Under the pieces are notes generated by a model, which worked only from the letters and a program-made list of their open reading frames with translations, was not told where the DNA came from and made no database searches. Positions 1 to 8,392 of a stretch of DNA of 20,504 bases are shown piece by piece (positions within the stretch are counted from its first letter, which is position 1; each line of letters opens with the position of its first letter). A program made the position numbers and the translations under genes. Origin of the DNA: Bacteroidales bacterium (GTDB taxonomy: Bacteria; Bacteroidota; Bacteroidia; Bacteroidales; VadinHA17); NCBI GenBank assembly GCA_012514255.1, contig JAAZAP010000360.1, positions 1-20,504 on the forward strand, given 5' to 3'.

Positions 1-131
1 AAATACCTTATCTGCGGGAAACCCAGGTAGATAGTAAAGAAGAGCCCCGTGCCGATGAGAAGCACCATGAACCAGACATGCCCGCCCAGGTACCCGTCGA
101 GCATTACCAGGAAGTCGTTTAACTTGTGCAT
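1..131 (-). CDS. AGCS-family alanine/glycine:cation symporter, N-terminal part (runs off the window)
   Basis: Partial gene. The minus strand from 131 gives 43 codons beginning [17 protein letters not shown], followed by a hydrophobic first membrane segment, and remains open at the window edge. Of these 43 residues, 37 match the N-terminus of the complete AGCS gene at 1630-3372, so this is a second copy of that transporter. AGCS proteins are inner-membrane symporters that import alanine, glycine or related small amino acids with Na+ or H+. The gene starts 18 bp after the stop of the NSS gene at 150-1514, repeating the NSS-AGCS order and spacing seen upstream, so the two are probably cotranscribed. 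Substrate and the remainder of the protein cannot be judged from here. Confidence 0.85.
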   Translation of the reverse strand, partial: MHKLNDFLVMLDGYLGGHVWFMVLLIGTGLFFTIYLGFPQIRY

Positions 132-149
132 TTTACAGCAGGAGTTGGG

Positions 150-1514
150 TTAGATTTTCAGGAGTCCTATCCCGTTCAGGAACACTATCGTAATAGCAAT
201 GGGCGCAACAAACCTGATAATGAACCTGTACAGGGAGAAATACCCCGCCTTCAGAGTACCGCCGTTTGACAGTTCATCCCTGACATCCTTTCCGGGGAAG
301 AACCAGCCGAGAAAAATCACTATGAGCAGTCCGCCGAGAGGCAGAAGTATATTGGCAGTGGTTGTATTGAACAGGTCGAATGTATTCAGTCCGAACAGTC
401 TGATTCCGCTGGTCAGCCCCAGGGAGAGGGAAGCTGTAATTCCAAGGATGAACATTGAAATTGTTGCCAGGACTATGGCCTTCTTCCTGGTCATACCCAG
501 CTGCTCGGAGAAATAGGCAACAATAACTTCAAGTACCGATATAGTCGATGTCAGGGCAGCCAGGGCCAGCAGCAGGAAAAACATGAATGCAAAGACCATC
601 CCGCCGGGCATCTGCTGAAAAATCCCGGGAAGCACTATGAATGTAAGGGCCTCGCCTGAAGCAGGAGAGATGCCGAAGGCAAACACGGCGGGAAATATGG
701 CAACCCCGGCCAGCACAGCCACCGTGGTGTCAATCAGGGATACCTGCACCGAAGTGTTTGCCAGGTTATTGTCTTTCTGTATGTAGGAACCGTATGTTAT
801 GATCGTTCCCATCCCGATGCTGAGCGAAAAGAAAACCTGTCCCAGAGCCATCAGAACCACAGTCCCGGTCACTTTACTGAAGTCAGGCCTGAACAGGAAC
901 TCCATCCCCTTGCCGGCGCCCGGGAGTGTGAGCGACTTGATGCACATGACAAGGAGCAGCACAAACAGCAGCGGCATCATTATCTTCGTCGATTTCTCAA
1001 TGCCTTTCCTGACACCGCCGAGCACTATTCCCGAAGTGGCAAGCATAAAGATTGAGAACCAGAGTGCGGGACGGAGGGAATCACCGCGGAATGAGTCAAA
1101 CATAGTGGTCAGCTCCGCCGAACTTTTCCCGCTGAAACCACCGATCACGGTCTGGTAAAGGTACTCAAGGGTCCACCCCGCCACGGCAGTGTAGAAAGCA
1201 AGTATCATGAAGGCCGAGATGATCCCCATCATCCCGACCGTGTACCATGGCTTGCCGGGCGCCAGCATCCTGAAGGCCCCGACAGGATTTCTCTGTGAGC
1301 GACGTCCGATGACCAGCTCCGACATCATCACCGGGATCCCGATGGCAAACATTATTACCAAATAGATTATCAGGAAGGCGCCCCCGCCGTTCTCACCCAG
1401 GATATAGGGAAATCTCCAGATGTTTCCGAGACCCACCGCCGAACCCGCTGCTGCAGCAACTACCCCCAGCCTGCTGCCAAATGAATCTCTCCTTGAAAAG
1501 TCGAAACCGCTCAT
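150..1514 (-). CDS. NSS-family sodium-dependent amino acid symporter (copy 1)
   Basis: A 454-residue inner-membrane protein of the neurotransmitter:sodium symporter (LeuT/MhsT) family. The N-terminus has the family signature: AAAGSAVGLGNIWRFPY at about residues 21-37 in transmembrane segment 1, then ENGGGAF leading into segment 2. Many further hydrophobic segments follow, consistent with 11-12 helices and normal prokaryotic length. Bacterial members import amino acids with Na+; the substrate here is not predictable. The gene is a close paralogue of the NSS gene at 3390-4754, with the same length and only a handful of differences in the first 80 residues. It sits 115 bp downstream of the AGCS gene at 1630-3372 and 18 bp upstream of another AGCS gene. 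The 115-bp gap leaves room for its own promoter, but I could not find a convincing one. Confidence 0.93.
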   Translation of the reverse strand: MSGFDFSRRDSFGSRLGVVAAAAGSAVGLGNIWRFPYILGENGGGAFLIIYLVIMFAIGIPVMMSELVIGRRSQRNPVGAFRMLAPGKPWYTVGMMGIISAFMILAFYTAVAGWTLEYLYQTVIGGFSGKSSAELTTMFDSFRGDSLRPALWFSIFMLATSGIVLGGVRKGIEKSTKIMMPLLFVLLLVMCIKSLTLPGAGKGMEFLFRPDFSKVTGTVVLMALGQVFFSLSIGMGTIITYGSYIQKDNNLANTSVQVSLIDTTVAVLAGVAIFPAVFAFGISPASGEALTFIVLPGIFQQMPGGMVFAFMFFLLLALAALTSTISVLEVIVAYFSEQLGMTRKKAIVLATISMFILGITASLSLGLTSGIRLFGLNTFDLFNTTTANILLPLGGLLIVIFLGWFFPGKDVRDELSNGGTLKAGYFSLYRFIIRFVAPIAITIVFLNGIGLLKI

Positions 1515-1629
1515 AAATCAGACAATGATCACTTGTTGAAATCAAGAAATCAAAGTTGAATAAAAACTCAATCCCTTGTTCATGAGCTGCAAAAAAAATA
1601 TTTGAAATGCCAACTGACTGAATGTCTGA

Positions 1630-3372
1630 CTACTTATCCTTTCCGAACCGTCTGGCCATCTTTTTCGATATCTTCTCATCAGGGTACTGTTCCGAGAAGG
1701 TAAGCCAGTAATCCCGTACAGATTCCTTAACCTCCTTCCTGAGCAGGAATATTCCCACCAGGTTTGGCACTGCCATCAGCACAATGGCAACGTATGAGAG
1801 TGACCAGATTATTGTTGTGTCAGTGAACGATGCAACAAAGAAGGCGGCCACATACACAAGCCTGTAAATCAGCACATACTTCTGCCCGAAAAGGTACGTC
1901 GTTGCCCTGTCGCCGTAATATGACCATGAAATGGCCGTTGAAAATGCAAAGAGCAACAGCGAGAAAGTGACTATATAGGAGCCGAAGCCCTTGAGCACAC
2001 TCCGGCTGAAAGCATAGGTTGTCAGCGGGGCGCTGTGGATCAGCGATTCCCCTCTAACGGTCAGGGTTGACATGGGCGCCAGTTTGCCTGCAATCACCTC
2101 AAGTTCACCGTTGAAGGGATCCTTTCCGGACATGAAAGTGACATTCTCGGCCAGTGACCTGGCATGGATCACGGAGATCCCGGCGGTGGCTATGGTGCCG
2201 TTCTCAATCTTTAACTTTCCGTTGTAGAGGTCAATAAATTCATCTCCGCTGAGGTGTTTGCCCAGTTTTTCAACATCCCCACTGACGGAGTCATCATATA
2301 TTCCGGCAAGCACCTGGACGTCAGTCGGCTGGAACTGGTTCCCGGTCTTCGTATTCCATGCCCCGGAGGCCAGCAGTACCAGTCCGGTCAGTGTGCAAAT
2401 GCATATAGTGTCAATGAAGGGCTCCAGCAGTGCAACCATTCCCTCCGAGACAGGCTCCGGGGCTCTGGCAGCGGAGTGTGCTATGGGCGCTGAGCCCTGC
2501 CCTGACTCGTTGGAGAAGAGCCCCCTGTTCACACCCCTGTTCATCGCAAAGGCGAAGGAGGCCCCCAGGAAACCGCCGGCAGCAGCTGACCCTGTGAAAG
2601 CGTCGGCAAAGACCGAAACAAACGACGGGATAATGTTCTCGGGATGTGAAAATATTACCAGCAGGGCGCCGGTGATGTACAGCATCGCCATAAAGGGAAC
2701 CAGTACCGAGGTGACCTTCGCAATACGTTTAATGCCTCCTATGATCACCAGGCCCAGCAGTACGGCCAGTATTGCACCAGTTATGATGTGCCTGATACCG
2801 AATGAGGCAAAGACCGAGTTGGAGATGCTGTTTACCTGCGGCAGGCTCCCCGTACCGAATGAACTCAATATCGTTGCACCGGCAAAAAAAGCGCCGAGCA
2901 CGACTCCCGTCCTGATCACCCTGCCGCTGCGGGTCTTGATATTCAGCCGCTTCTTCATGTAATACATAGGACCCCCGGACACCGATCCGTCGGGAAGGAT
3001 ATCCCTGTACTTGTGTGAGATGGAAACCTCCACCATCTTTGTGCACATCCCTATGGCTGCGGTTACAAGCATCCAGAAGAGCGCTGCCGGACCTCCAAGG
3101 TGAATGGCCAGCGCCACCCCTGCAATGTTGCCTGTTCCAACCGTTCCTGAAAGAGCGGTAGCCAACGACTGAAAGTGTGATGTATCGCCCACATCATGTG
3201 AGTGATCATACTTGCCGCGGGTTATCCTGATTGCATGGCGAAAATACTTCAGCTGGGGAAATCCAAGGTAGATCGTGAAGAAGAGTCCGGTACCGATCAG
3301 CAATACCATGAACCACGGATGACCACCGAGGTATCCGTCAAGCTTTACCAGGAAATCGTTTACACCGTGCAT
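1630..3372 (-). CDS. AGCS-family alanine/glycine:cation symporter with a large extra loop
   Basis: A 580-residue inner-membrane symporter. AGCS hallmarks are visible: [15 protein letters not shown] at about residues 75-89, SGGPMYYM at about 132-139, and [15 protein letters not shown] at about 288-302. The family moves alanine, glycine or similar small amino acids with Na+ or H+. The protein is longer than typical AGCS members (roughly 450-540 residues). The excess is a polar stretch of about 110 residues (about 341-448) between membrane segments, after LVLLASGAW and before LTTYAFSRS. The gene begins 17 bp after the NSS gene at 3390-4754, so the pair is almost certainly cotranscribed. A run of eight Ts follows the gene on the coding strand (1591-1598), but no stem precedes it, so I do not call a terminator. 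Confidence 0.93.
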   Translation of the reverse strand: MHGVNDFLVKLDGYLGGHPWFMVLLIGTGLFFTIYLGFPQLKYFRHAIRITRGKYDHSHDVGDTSHFQSLATALSGTVGTGNIAGVALAIHLGGPAALFWMLVTAAIGMCTKMVEVSISHKYRDILPDGSVSGGPMYYMKKRLNIKTRSGRVIRTGVVLGAFFAGATILSSFGTGSLPQVNSISNSVFASFGIRHIITGAILAVLLGLVIIGGIKRIAKVTSVLVPFMAMLYITGALLVIFSHPENIIPSFVSVFADAFTGSAAAGGFLGASFAFAMNRGVNRGLFSNESGQGSAPIAHSAARAPEPVSEGMVALLEPFIDTICICTLTGLVLLASGAWNTKTGNQFQPTDVQVLAGIYDDSVSGDVEKLGKHLSGDEFIDLYNGKLKIENGTIATAGISVIHARSLAENVTFMSGKDPFNGELEVIAGKLAPMSTLTVRGESLIHSAPLTTYAFSRSVLKGFGSYIVTFSLLLFAFSTAISWSYYGDRATTYLFGQKYVLIYRLVYVAAFFVASFTDTTIIWSLSYVAIVLMAVPNLVGIFLLRKEVKESVRDYWLTFSEQYPDEKISKKMARRFGKDK

Positions 3373-3389
3373 ATCAGATCATGTGTGAG

Positions 3390-4754
3390 TTAGAATTTAA
3401 GCAATCCGAGTCCGTTAAGAAAGACCAGTGCAATTGCCACCGGAGCAACAAACCTTATTATGAAGCGGTAAAGAGAATAGTATCTCACCTTCAGCGTTCC
3501 CTCGTTTGAGAGCTCGTCCCTGACCGAACTGCCCGGGAAGAACCACCCGAGGAAAGCCACTATTAGCAGCCCTCCGACAGGCAGCAGGATATTTGCAGTC
3601 GTATAATTGAAAAGATCAAAGATATTCAGGTTAAAAAGCTTCACATCTCTCATTATACCCCACGAGAGCGAAGCCGACGTCCCGAGAATGAACATTGAGG
3701 CTGTGGCGATGATTACTGCTGTCCGGCGACTGAGGTTCAGCTGCTCCGAGAAATATGCCACTATCACTTCCATTACCGAGATGGTGGAGGTCAGTGCGGC
3801 AATAGCCAGCAGGAAGAAGAATGAGAAGGCAAAGATCATCCCGCCTGTCATCTGCTGAAATATTCCGGGCAGAACGATGAAGGTCAGGGCTTCGCCTGAT
3901 GAAGGTGATATGCCGAAGGCAAAGACAGCCGGGAAAATCGCCAGGCCCGCCAGGACGGCAACCAGCAGGTCGACCATGGATACCTGCACTGCCGTGCTTG
4001 CCAGCTTGTTGTCCTTCGGGATATAGGAGCCGTACGTAATGAGCGTCCCCATCCCTATGCTCAGTGAGAAGAATGCCTGTCCCAGGGCCATCAGAACCGT
4101 TGTTCCGGTGATCTTGGAGAAATCAGGTCTGAAAAGAAACTCCACCCCTTTTACTGCACCGGGAAGAGTCAGAGCCTTGATGCACATGAATACAAGCAGG
4201 ATAAAGAGGAGCGGCATCAGCAGCTTTGTAGACTTCTCGATCCCTTTACGTACCCCTCCGAGAACAATCCCGGCAGTTGCCAGGAGAAAGACCGAGAACC
4301 AGAGTGCAGGTCTGAATGACTCTGACCTGAATGCGTCAAACATCACTGTGAGTTCAGCAGAGGATTTACCCTTGATACCACCTGTAAGGATCTGGTAAAT
4401 GTACTCCAGGGTCCACCCGGCCACTGCCGTGTAAAAAGCCAGGATCATGAATGCAGCCACTATACCCATCATCCCTACCAGGTACCAGGGACGGCGTGAG
4501 GAGAGCATCCGGAAGGCTCCGACCGGATTGCGCCCGGACCTCCGCCCTATCACCAGCTCCGACATCATCACAGGTATGCCGATGGCAAAGATGATCACAA
4601 GATAAACTATGAGAAAAGCACCTCCTCCGTTTTCCCCGAGGATATATGGAAATCTCCAGATATTTCCCAGCCCGACTGCCGATCCTGCCGCAGCCATTAT
4701 CACTCCCATCCTGCTTCCAAAGGAATCCCTCTTTGAAAAGTCAAATCCGCTCAT
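3390..4754 (-). CDS. NSS-family sodium-dependent amino acid symporter (copy 2)
   Basis: A 454-residue NSS (LeuT/MhsT-type) inner-membrane symporter, predicted to import an amino acid with Na+. It has the same GNIWRFPY motif in segment 1 (residues 30-37) and ENGGGAF before segment 2. Its length is identical to the copy at 150-1514. Differences between the copies are mostly conservative (R/K, L/M, V/I) near the N-terminus and grow in the middle loops and C-terminal third, for example around residues 120-130 and 350-375. It is the first gene of the transporter block, preceded by about 200 bp of non-coding sequence that also holds the hydrogenase operon's probable terminator. It is followed at 17 bp by the AGCS gene. 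The substrate is unknown. Confidence 0.93.
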   Translation of the reverse strand: MSGFDFSKRDSFGSRMGVIMAAAGSAVGLGNIWRFPYILGENGGGAFLIVYLVIIFAIGIPVMMSELVIGRRSGRNPVGAFRMLSSRRPWYLVGMMGIVAAFMILAFYTAVAGWTLEYIYQILTGGIKGKSSAELTVMFDAFRSESFRPALWFSVFLLATAGIVLGGVRKGIEKSTKLLMPLLFILLVFMCIKALTLPGAVKGVEFLFRPDFSKITGTTVLMALGQAFFSLSIGMGTLITYGSYIPKDNKLASTAVQVSMVDLLVAVLAGLAIFPAVFAFGISPSSGEALTFIVLPGIFQQMTGGMIFAFSFFFLLAIAALTSTISVMEVIVAYFSEQLNLSRRTAVIIATASMFILGTSASLSWGIMRDVKLFNLNIFDLFNYTTANILLPVGGLLIVAFLGWFFPGSSVRDELSNEGTLKVRYYSLYRFIIRFVAPVAIALVFLNGLGLLKF

Positions 4755-4900
4755 ATTTATTGTTCAGTTTTACCTTTACTCTGCCCGACTTTCTAAAAAT
4801 GGTAAAAAACTCCCATGCTGACAACTTTTCTGTTGAAAAACAGCAAAAACATGTACCTCCCGGGATATCACCCGGTGCCGGCAATCCATTAAGAAAGAGA

Positions 4901-4926
4901 AGGAGACGCTGCTGACAGTGTCTCCT
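4901..4926 (-). terminator. Probable terminator hairpin of the hydrogenase operon
   Basis: Ten-base arms (4901-4910 and 4917-4926) flank a six-base loop (4911-4916) and pair perfectly except for one internal position. Read on the minus strand, the hairpin lies 27 bp past the hydA stop. It is followed by a T-rich run (TCTCTTTCTT, 4891-4900), as expected of an intrinsic terminator. It would separate the hydrogenase transcript from the NSS gene starting at 4754. The tail is not a pure T tract, so efficiency is uncertain. A smaller CCGGG/CCCGG hairpin lies beyond it at 4860-4875. Confidence 0.55.
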
Positions 4927-4952
4927 CCCTTATCTTAAAAAAATATGTCTGA

Positions 4953-6734
4953 CTAGTAAGCCTCCCTTGCTATGTAATGGGTATGCAGGAGCTCGTGTGA
5001 CTTATGGCCGTTGGGTTTCTCGAGGAACTCATTGTATATGGCAATTACCTCGGGATTTTCATGTGATTTTCTCAGGTCCATATGTACATCTTCGGCATAG
5101 ATTGCCTCCATCCTCTTCTGCCTGACGGCTGCGTTAGTCGGTATCGGCTGGCCTCCGCCGCCGAGGCATCCTCCCGGGCAGGCCATGATCTCGATGAAAT
5201 GATAGGAAGCCTTGCCGGTGCTGACTGCTTTAGCCACCTTGTTGGCATTGACGAGACCGTGGGCGATTGCAACCTTGAGTTCTGCCCCTTCAAGGAACCT
5301 CCAATCTTCGGTTGTACCTTCGATCTTTATCGTTGCCTCCTTCACACCCTCCATACCGCGGACAGGCATGATTTCAAGGTTCTTGAACGGAACAGGTTTT
5401 CCGGTCACAATTTCCCAGGCGGTACGCAGCGCTGCTTCCATGACACCTCCCGTGGCACCAAAGATTACCCCGGCGCCGGTGGACGTACCCATAATTGAAT
5501 CATAATGATCCGGTTCCAGCTTGCGGAAGTCAATCCCTGCCTGCTTGATCATCACTGCCAGCTCACGGGTGGTAAGCACATAGTCAATGTCCTTGTAACC
5601 GCTCGATCTCATCTCCGGCCTGTCAGCCTCGTACTTCTTCGCCGTACAGGGCATAATGGATACTGACACGATTTTTGAGGGATCCAGCTGCCGTTTCTGG
5701 GCATAGAATGTCTTGGCCAGGGCACCGAACATCTGCTGCGGTGATTTGCATGTAGAGAGATTCGGGAGCATCTGCGGGTACTTGTGCTCAATGAACTTGA
5801 TCCATCCCGGTGAACATGAGGTGAACATCGGAAGGGCCATGCTGTGATCATTCTCCACAAGCGTTTTCTTCAGCCTTGTAAGAAGCTCGGTCCCCTCCTC
5901 GATGATTGTCAGGTCAGCAGTGAAGTCGGTGTCAAGCACTGAATCGAACCCAAGCTGACGCAGGGCTGTCACCATCTTGCCGGTAACCCTCTCGCCCGGA
6001 TCATAACCCAGATCCTCGCCCAGGGCAACTCTAACTGCCGGCGCTGTCTGTACTACAACATGCTTGTCAGGATCATAGATTGCATCCCATACCTGGTCAA
6101 TATAGGTCTTCTCGGTCAGCGCTCCCGTCGGGCAGCGGTTCACGCACTGTCCGCAGTTGGTGCAGACTACGTGGCTCATCGGCCGGTCATGGAACGATGA
6201 GATCTTCATGTGTGCTCCCTTGTGTGCCACGGCTATGGCTGACACATGCTGCAGCTGTGCGCAGGTGCGGACGCACCTCTGACACCTGATGCATTTGCTG
6301 TCATCCTTGAGGAAGGATGGAGAAGATCTGTCGATAGAGTAGGAGTGATCCTCCACCAGGTCAAGGAAAAGATGCTCCCCGAAGGAGTATTCGTTTGCCA
6401 GGGCCTGAAGCTCACACTTCTGGTTCTTGTAGCACTTTGTGCAGTCAGCCCTGTGTTCCGAAAGGAGCAGCTCCACAATATGCTTGCGGGCATTCCTTAC
6501 TTTCAGCGAGTTGGTGTGTATGTCCATCCCCTCGGAGGCCGGCATTGCACAGGCTGCCACGAGCGTGCGGGCTCCCTTCTGCTCAACCACGCAGACACGG
6601 CAGTTGCCGGCAACACAGAGATCCGGATGGTTACAGAGAGTGGGAATGATTACACCCAGTTTTTTGGCAGCATCGAGGACTGTCGTTCCTTCGGCTACCT
6701 GTACTTCCTGATCGTTTATCTTTAGAGTTATCAT
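4953..6734 (-). CDS. hydA: [FeFe] hydrogenase catalytic subunit HydA
   Basis: A 593-residue cytoplasmic [FeFe] hydrogenase that makes or uses H2 at the H-cluster. Domains in order: an N-terminal [2Fe-2S] ferredoxin domain (Cys34, 45, 48, 62); a His-Cys [4Fe-4S] site (His94, Cys98, 101, 107); two [4Fe-4S] clusters (Cys148/151/154/158 and 191/194/197/201); and the catalytic domain. Catalytic motifs are TSCSPGW (305-311), MPCTAKKYE (361-369) and MACPGGCLGGGGQP (517-530). The first motif has Ser308 where the usual TSCCPxW has its second Cys. The frame stays open upstream to 6827, but I place the start at 6734. There the protein begins MITLKIND, which is where ferredoxin homology starts, and the hydB stop lies just upstream at 6752. 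It is last in hydC-hydB-hydA. Maturases HydEFG are not in the window. Confidence 0.95.
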   Translation of the reverse strand: MITLKINDQEVQVAEGTTVLDAAKKLGVIIPTLCNHPDLCVAGNCRVCVVEQKGARTLVAACAMPASEGMDIHTNSLKVRNARKHIVELLLSEHRADCTKCYKNQKCELQALANEYSFGEHLFLDLVEDHSYSIDRSSPSFLKDDSKCIRCQRCVRTCAQLQHVSAIAVAHKGAHMKISSFHDRPMSHVVCTNCGQCVNRCPTGALTEKTYIDQVWDAIYDPDKHVVVQTAPAVRVALGEDLGYDPGERVTGKMVTALRQLGFDSVLDTDFTADLTIIEEGTELLTRLKKTLVENDHSMALPMFTSCSPGWIKFIEHKYPQMLPNLSTCKSPQQMFGALAKTFYAQKRQLDPSKIVSVSIMPCTAKKYEADRPEMRSSGYKDIDYVLTTRELAVMIKQAGIDFRKLEPDHYDSIMGTSTGAGVIFGATGGVMEAALRTAWEIVTGKPVPFKNLEIMPVRGMEGVKEATIKIEGTTEDWRFLEGAELKVAIAHGLVNANKVAKAVSTGKASYHFIEIMACPGGCLGGGGQPIPTNAAVRQKRMEAIYAEDVHMDLRKSHENPEVIAIYNEFLEKPNGHKSHELLHTHYIAREAY

Positions 6735-6751
6735 TGCGTTCTTTGCTTGTG

Positions 6752-7912
6752 TTAGTAAATTATCTCCTCCCTGAAATTCTCGACGATTGATTTGAAGGCA
6801 TTCCCTACTGACTGGCCGAGACCACACTTCGAAGCCACCTTCATGGTGTCTGCCAGCTTGACCAGTTCGTTCAGATAGGTTGACTTGGCTTCACCCTTCT
6901 TGACCTTTTCAACACCCTTGAGAAGCTGCTGACAGCCAACTCGGCACGGTGTGCACTGGCCGCACGACTCCTCGGCGAAGAAATCGAGATAGTTATGAAG
7001 CACATTATACATCGAACGTGAACTGTTGAAGAGTTTCATTGAACCGCCGGTAGGCACTCCCTCGAAACCAATGATCGTATCTTCAAACTTCTTCCGCGGG
7101 ACACAGAATCCGGAAGCACCGCCGACCTGCACGGCCTTTGTGTCACCGTCACCGAACTCATTGACAAACTCCTGCACAGTCATCCCGAGCTCAAGCTCGA
7201 AGATACCCGGGATGGGAGTGTCTCCCGATATTGAAAACACTTTTGATCCCCGTGAGTCCTTCGTTCCAAGCTTGACGTACTCCTCCGGGCCCTTCGCGAT
7301 GATCATCATCGCTGTTACCAGGGTCTCGACGTTATTTATAGAGGTGGGCTTGGAAAAGAGTCCGGCAGTAGTCGGATAGGGAGGCTTGTTTCGCGGCTCG
7401 CCGCGGAATCCCTCGATTGATTCAAAGAGGGCGCTCTCCTCACCGCAGATGTATGCACCGCTTCCCATACGGTACTCGATATTGAAATCATAGCCTATCT
7501 CGGCAATCATCTTATGGAACTTGTGCAGCTCAAGGTAGAGCTGCGGCAGCAGGAACCTGTATTCACCGCGCAGGTAGATGAAGCCCTTCTTTGCTCCCAT
7601 GGCCCTGCCGGCTATTGCCATCCCGCCGTATACCTTATATACTGCACGGTCAAGAATCTCCCGGTCCTTGAATGTGCCGGGCTCGCCCTCATCGGCGTTG
7701 CAGACTATGTACTTCTCAGGGTCCTTCTCGGCTGCCGTGAACTTCCACTTCATGCCGGTGGGGAAGCCTGCTCCGCCCCTCCCCTTCAGACCTGATTCCA
7801 GAACCTGGTTTATGATTTCAGCAGGGCTCATCGAGAAGGCTTTTATCAACACCTCCCTGGGCTCTATGGTTTCAAATATAAGATCAACTTTGGTAAGTCC
7901 TTTGCTTTTCAT
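6752..7912 (-). CDS. hydB: HydB: NuoF-like NAD(H)/FMN subunit of the hydrogenase
   Basis: A 386-residue soluble flavoprotein related to complex I subunit NuoF. It should oxidise NADH (or reduce NAD+) at FMN and pass electrons through a [4Fe-4S] cluster to HydA. Visible motifs are the glycine-rich GLKGRGGAGFPTGMKW (41-56), CNADEGEPGTFKDRE (71-85), the GSGAYICGEESAL region (150-162), and the cluster ligands in ESCGQCTPCR (Cys317, 320, 323) with Cys363. It is a short form: there is no thioredoxin-like [2Fe-2S] domain in front and no ferredoxin-like 2x[4Fe-4S] tail, both of which I expect in the long HydB of Thermotoga-type bifurcating enzymes. It lies 15 bp after hydC and 17 bp before hydA, indicating one operon and a three-subunit complex. 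Confidence 0.94.
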   Translation of the reverse strand: MKSKGLTKVDLIFETIEPREVLIKAFSMSPAEIINQVLESGLKGRGGAGFPTGMKWKFTAAEKDPEKYIVCNADEGEPGTFKDREILDRAVYKVYGGMAIAGRAMGAKKGFIYLRGEYRFLLPQLYLELHKFHKMIAEIGYDFNIEYRMGSGAYICGEESALFESIEGFRGEPRNKPPYPTTAGLFSKPTSINNVETLVTAMMIIAKGPEEYVKLGTKDSRGSKVFSISGDTPIPGIFELELGMTVQEFVNEFGDGDTKAVQVGGASGFCVPRKKFEDTIIGFEGVPTGGSMKLFNSSRSMYNVLHNYLDFFAEESCGQCTPCRVGCQQLLKGVEKVKKGEAKSTYLNELVKLADTMKVASKCGLGQSVGNAFKSIVENFREEIIY

Positions 7913-7927
7913 GATGATGCCTCCCTC

Positions 7928-8392
7928 TTATTTGCGCATGTAACCTTTGATAACGTCAATCACCGTCTCGGGTGTCAGGTCCGTGTACGGCATATCATTG
8001 ATAAGAATGGCCGGAGCCTTGTGACACCACCCGATGCAGTTGGTCTCCAACAGCGTGAACATCTTGTCGGGTGTGGTCTGACCTACCTTTATCTTGAGTA
8101 TCTCTTCAATGGTACTGATAATGTCATTCTTTCCCTTCATGGAGCATGTAATGGTCTTGCAGACCCTGATCACATTCTTACCCCTCTCCTCCGTATCGAG
8201 AAAAGTATAGAAAGAAGCAGTTCCGTAAACCTCTGCAGCCGAGATATCAAGCTCGGTGGCAACCTCTACCATCGCCTCATCGGTCAGGTAGTTATGCTTC
8301 TTTACAATGTCCTGAAGGATCGGCATAAGGCTCTCTCTCTTACGCCCGTATTTGTCTGCCAGATCCTTCACCATGTTACCGGTGTTGTACAT
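7928..8392 (-). CDS. hydC: HydC: NuoE-like thioredoxin-fold [2Fe-2S] subunit of the hydrogenase
   Basis: A 154-residue NuoE-family protein with an N-terminal helical part and a C-terminal thioredoxin-like domain. The four [2Fe-2S] ligands are in the family spacing: Cys78 and Cys83 (CKTITC), then Cys119 and Cys123 (CIGWC). In NAD-linked hydrogenases this subunit sits next to the NuoF-like subunit and holds an auxiliary cluster. It is the first gene of the minus-strand operon and faces the kduI operon across a 244-bp divergent spacer. Length is normal for the family. A second Met at codon 7 could be an alternative start. No convincing promoter was found upstream of it. Confidence 0.93.
   Translation of the reverse strand: MYNTGNMVKDLADKYGRKRESLMPILQDIVKKHNYLTDEAMVEVATELDISAAEVYGTASFYTFLDTEERGKNVIRVCKTITCSMKGKNDIISTIEEILKIKVGQTTPDKMFTLLETNCIGWCHKAPAILINDMPYTDLTPETVIDVIKGYMRK

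Noticed and set aside
1591..1598. Run of eight Ts (minus strand) after the AGCS gene as a terminator
   Set aside because: No stem of useful length directly precedes it.
6246..6725. Long plus-strand open frames inside the hydA gene
   Set aside because: They are antisense shadows of a GC-rich, strongly conserved gene with all cluster motifs intact on the minus strand.
6735..6827. Upstream extension of hydA by 31 codons
   Set aside because: It would overlap the end of hydB and adds no ferredoxin-like sequence. Homology starts at the Met at 6734.
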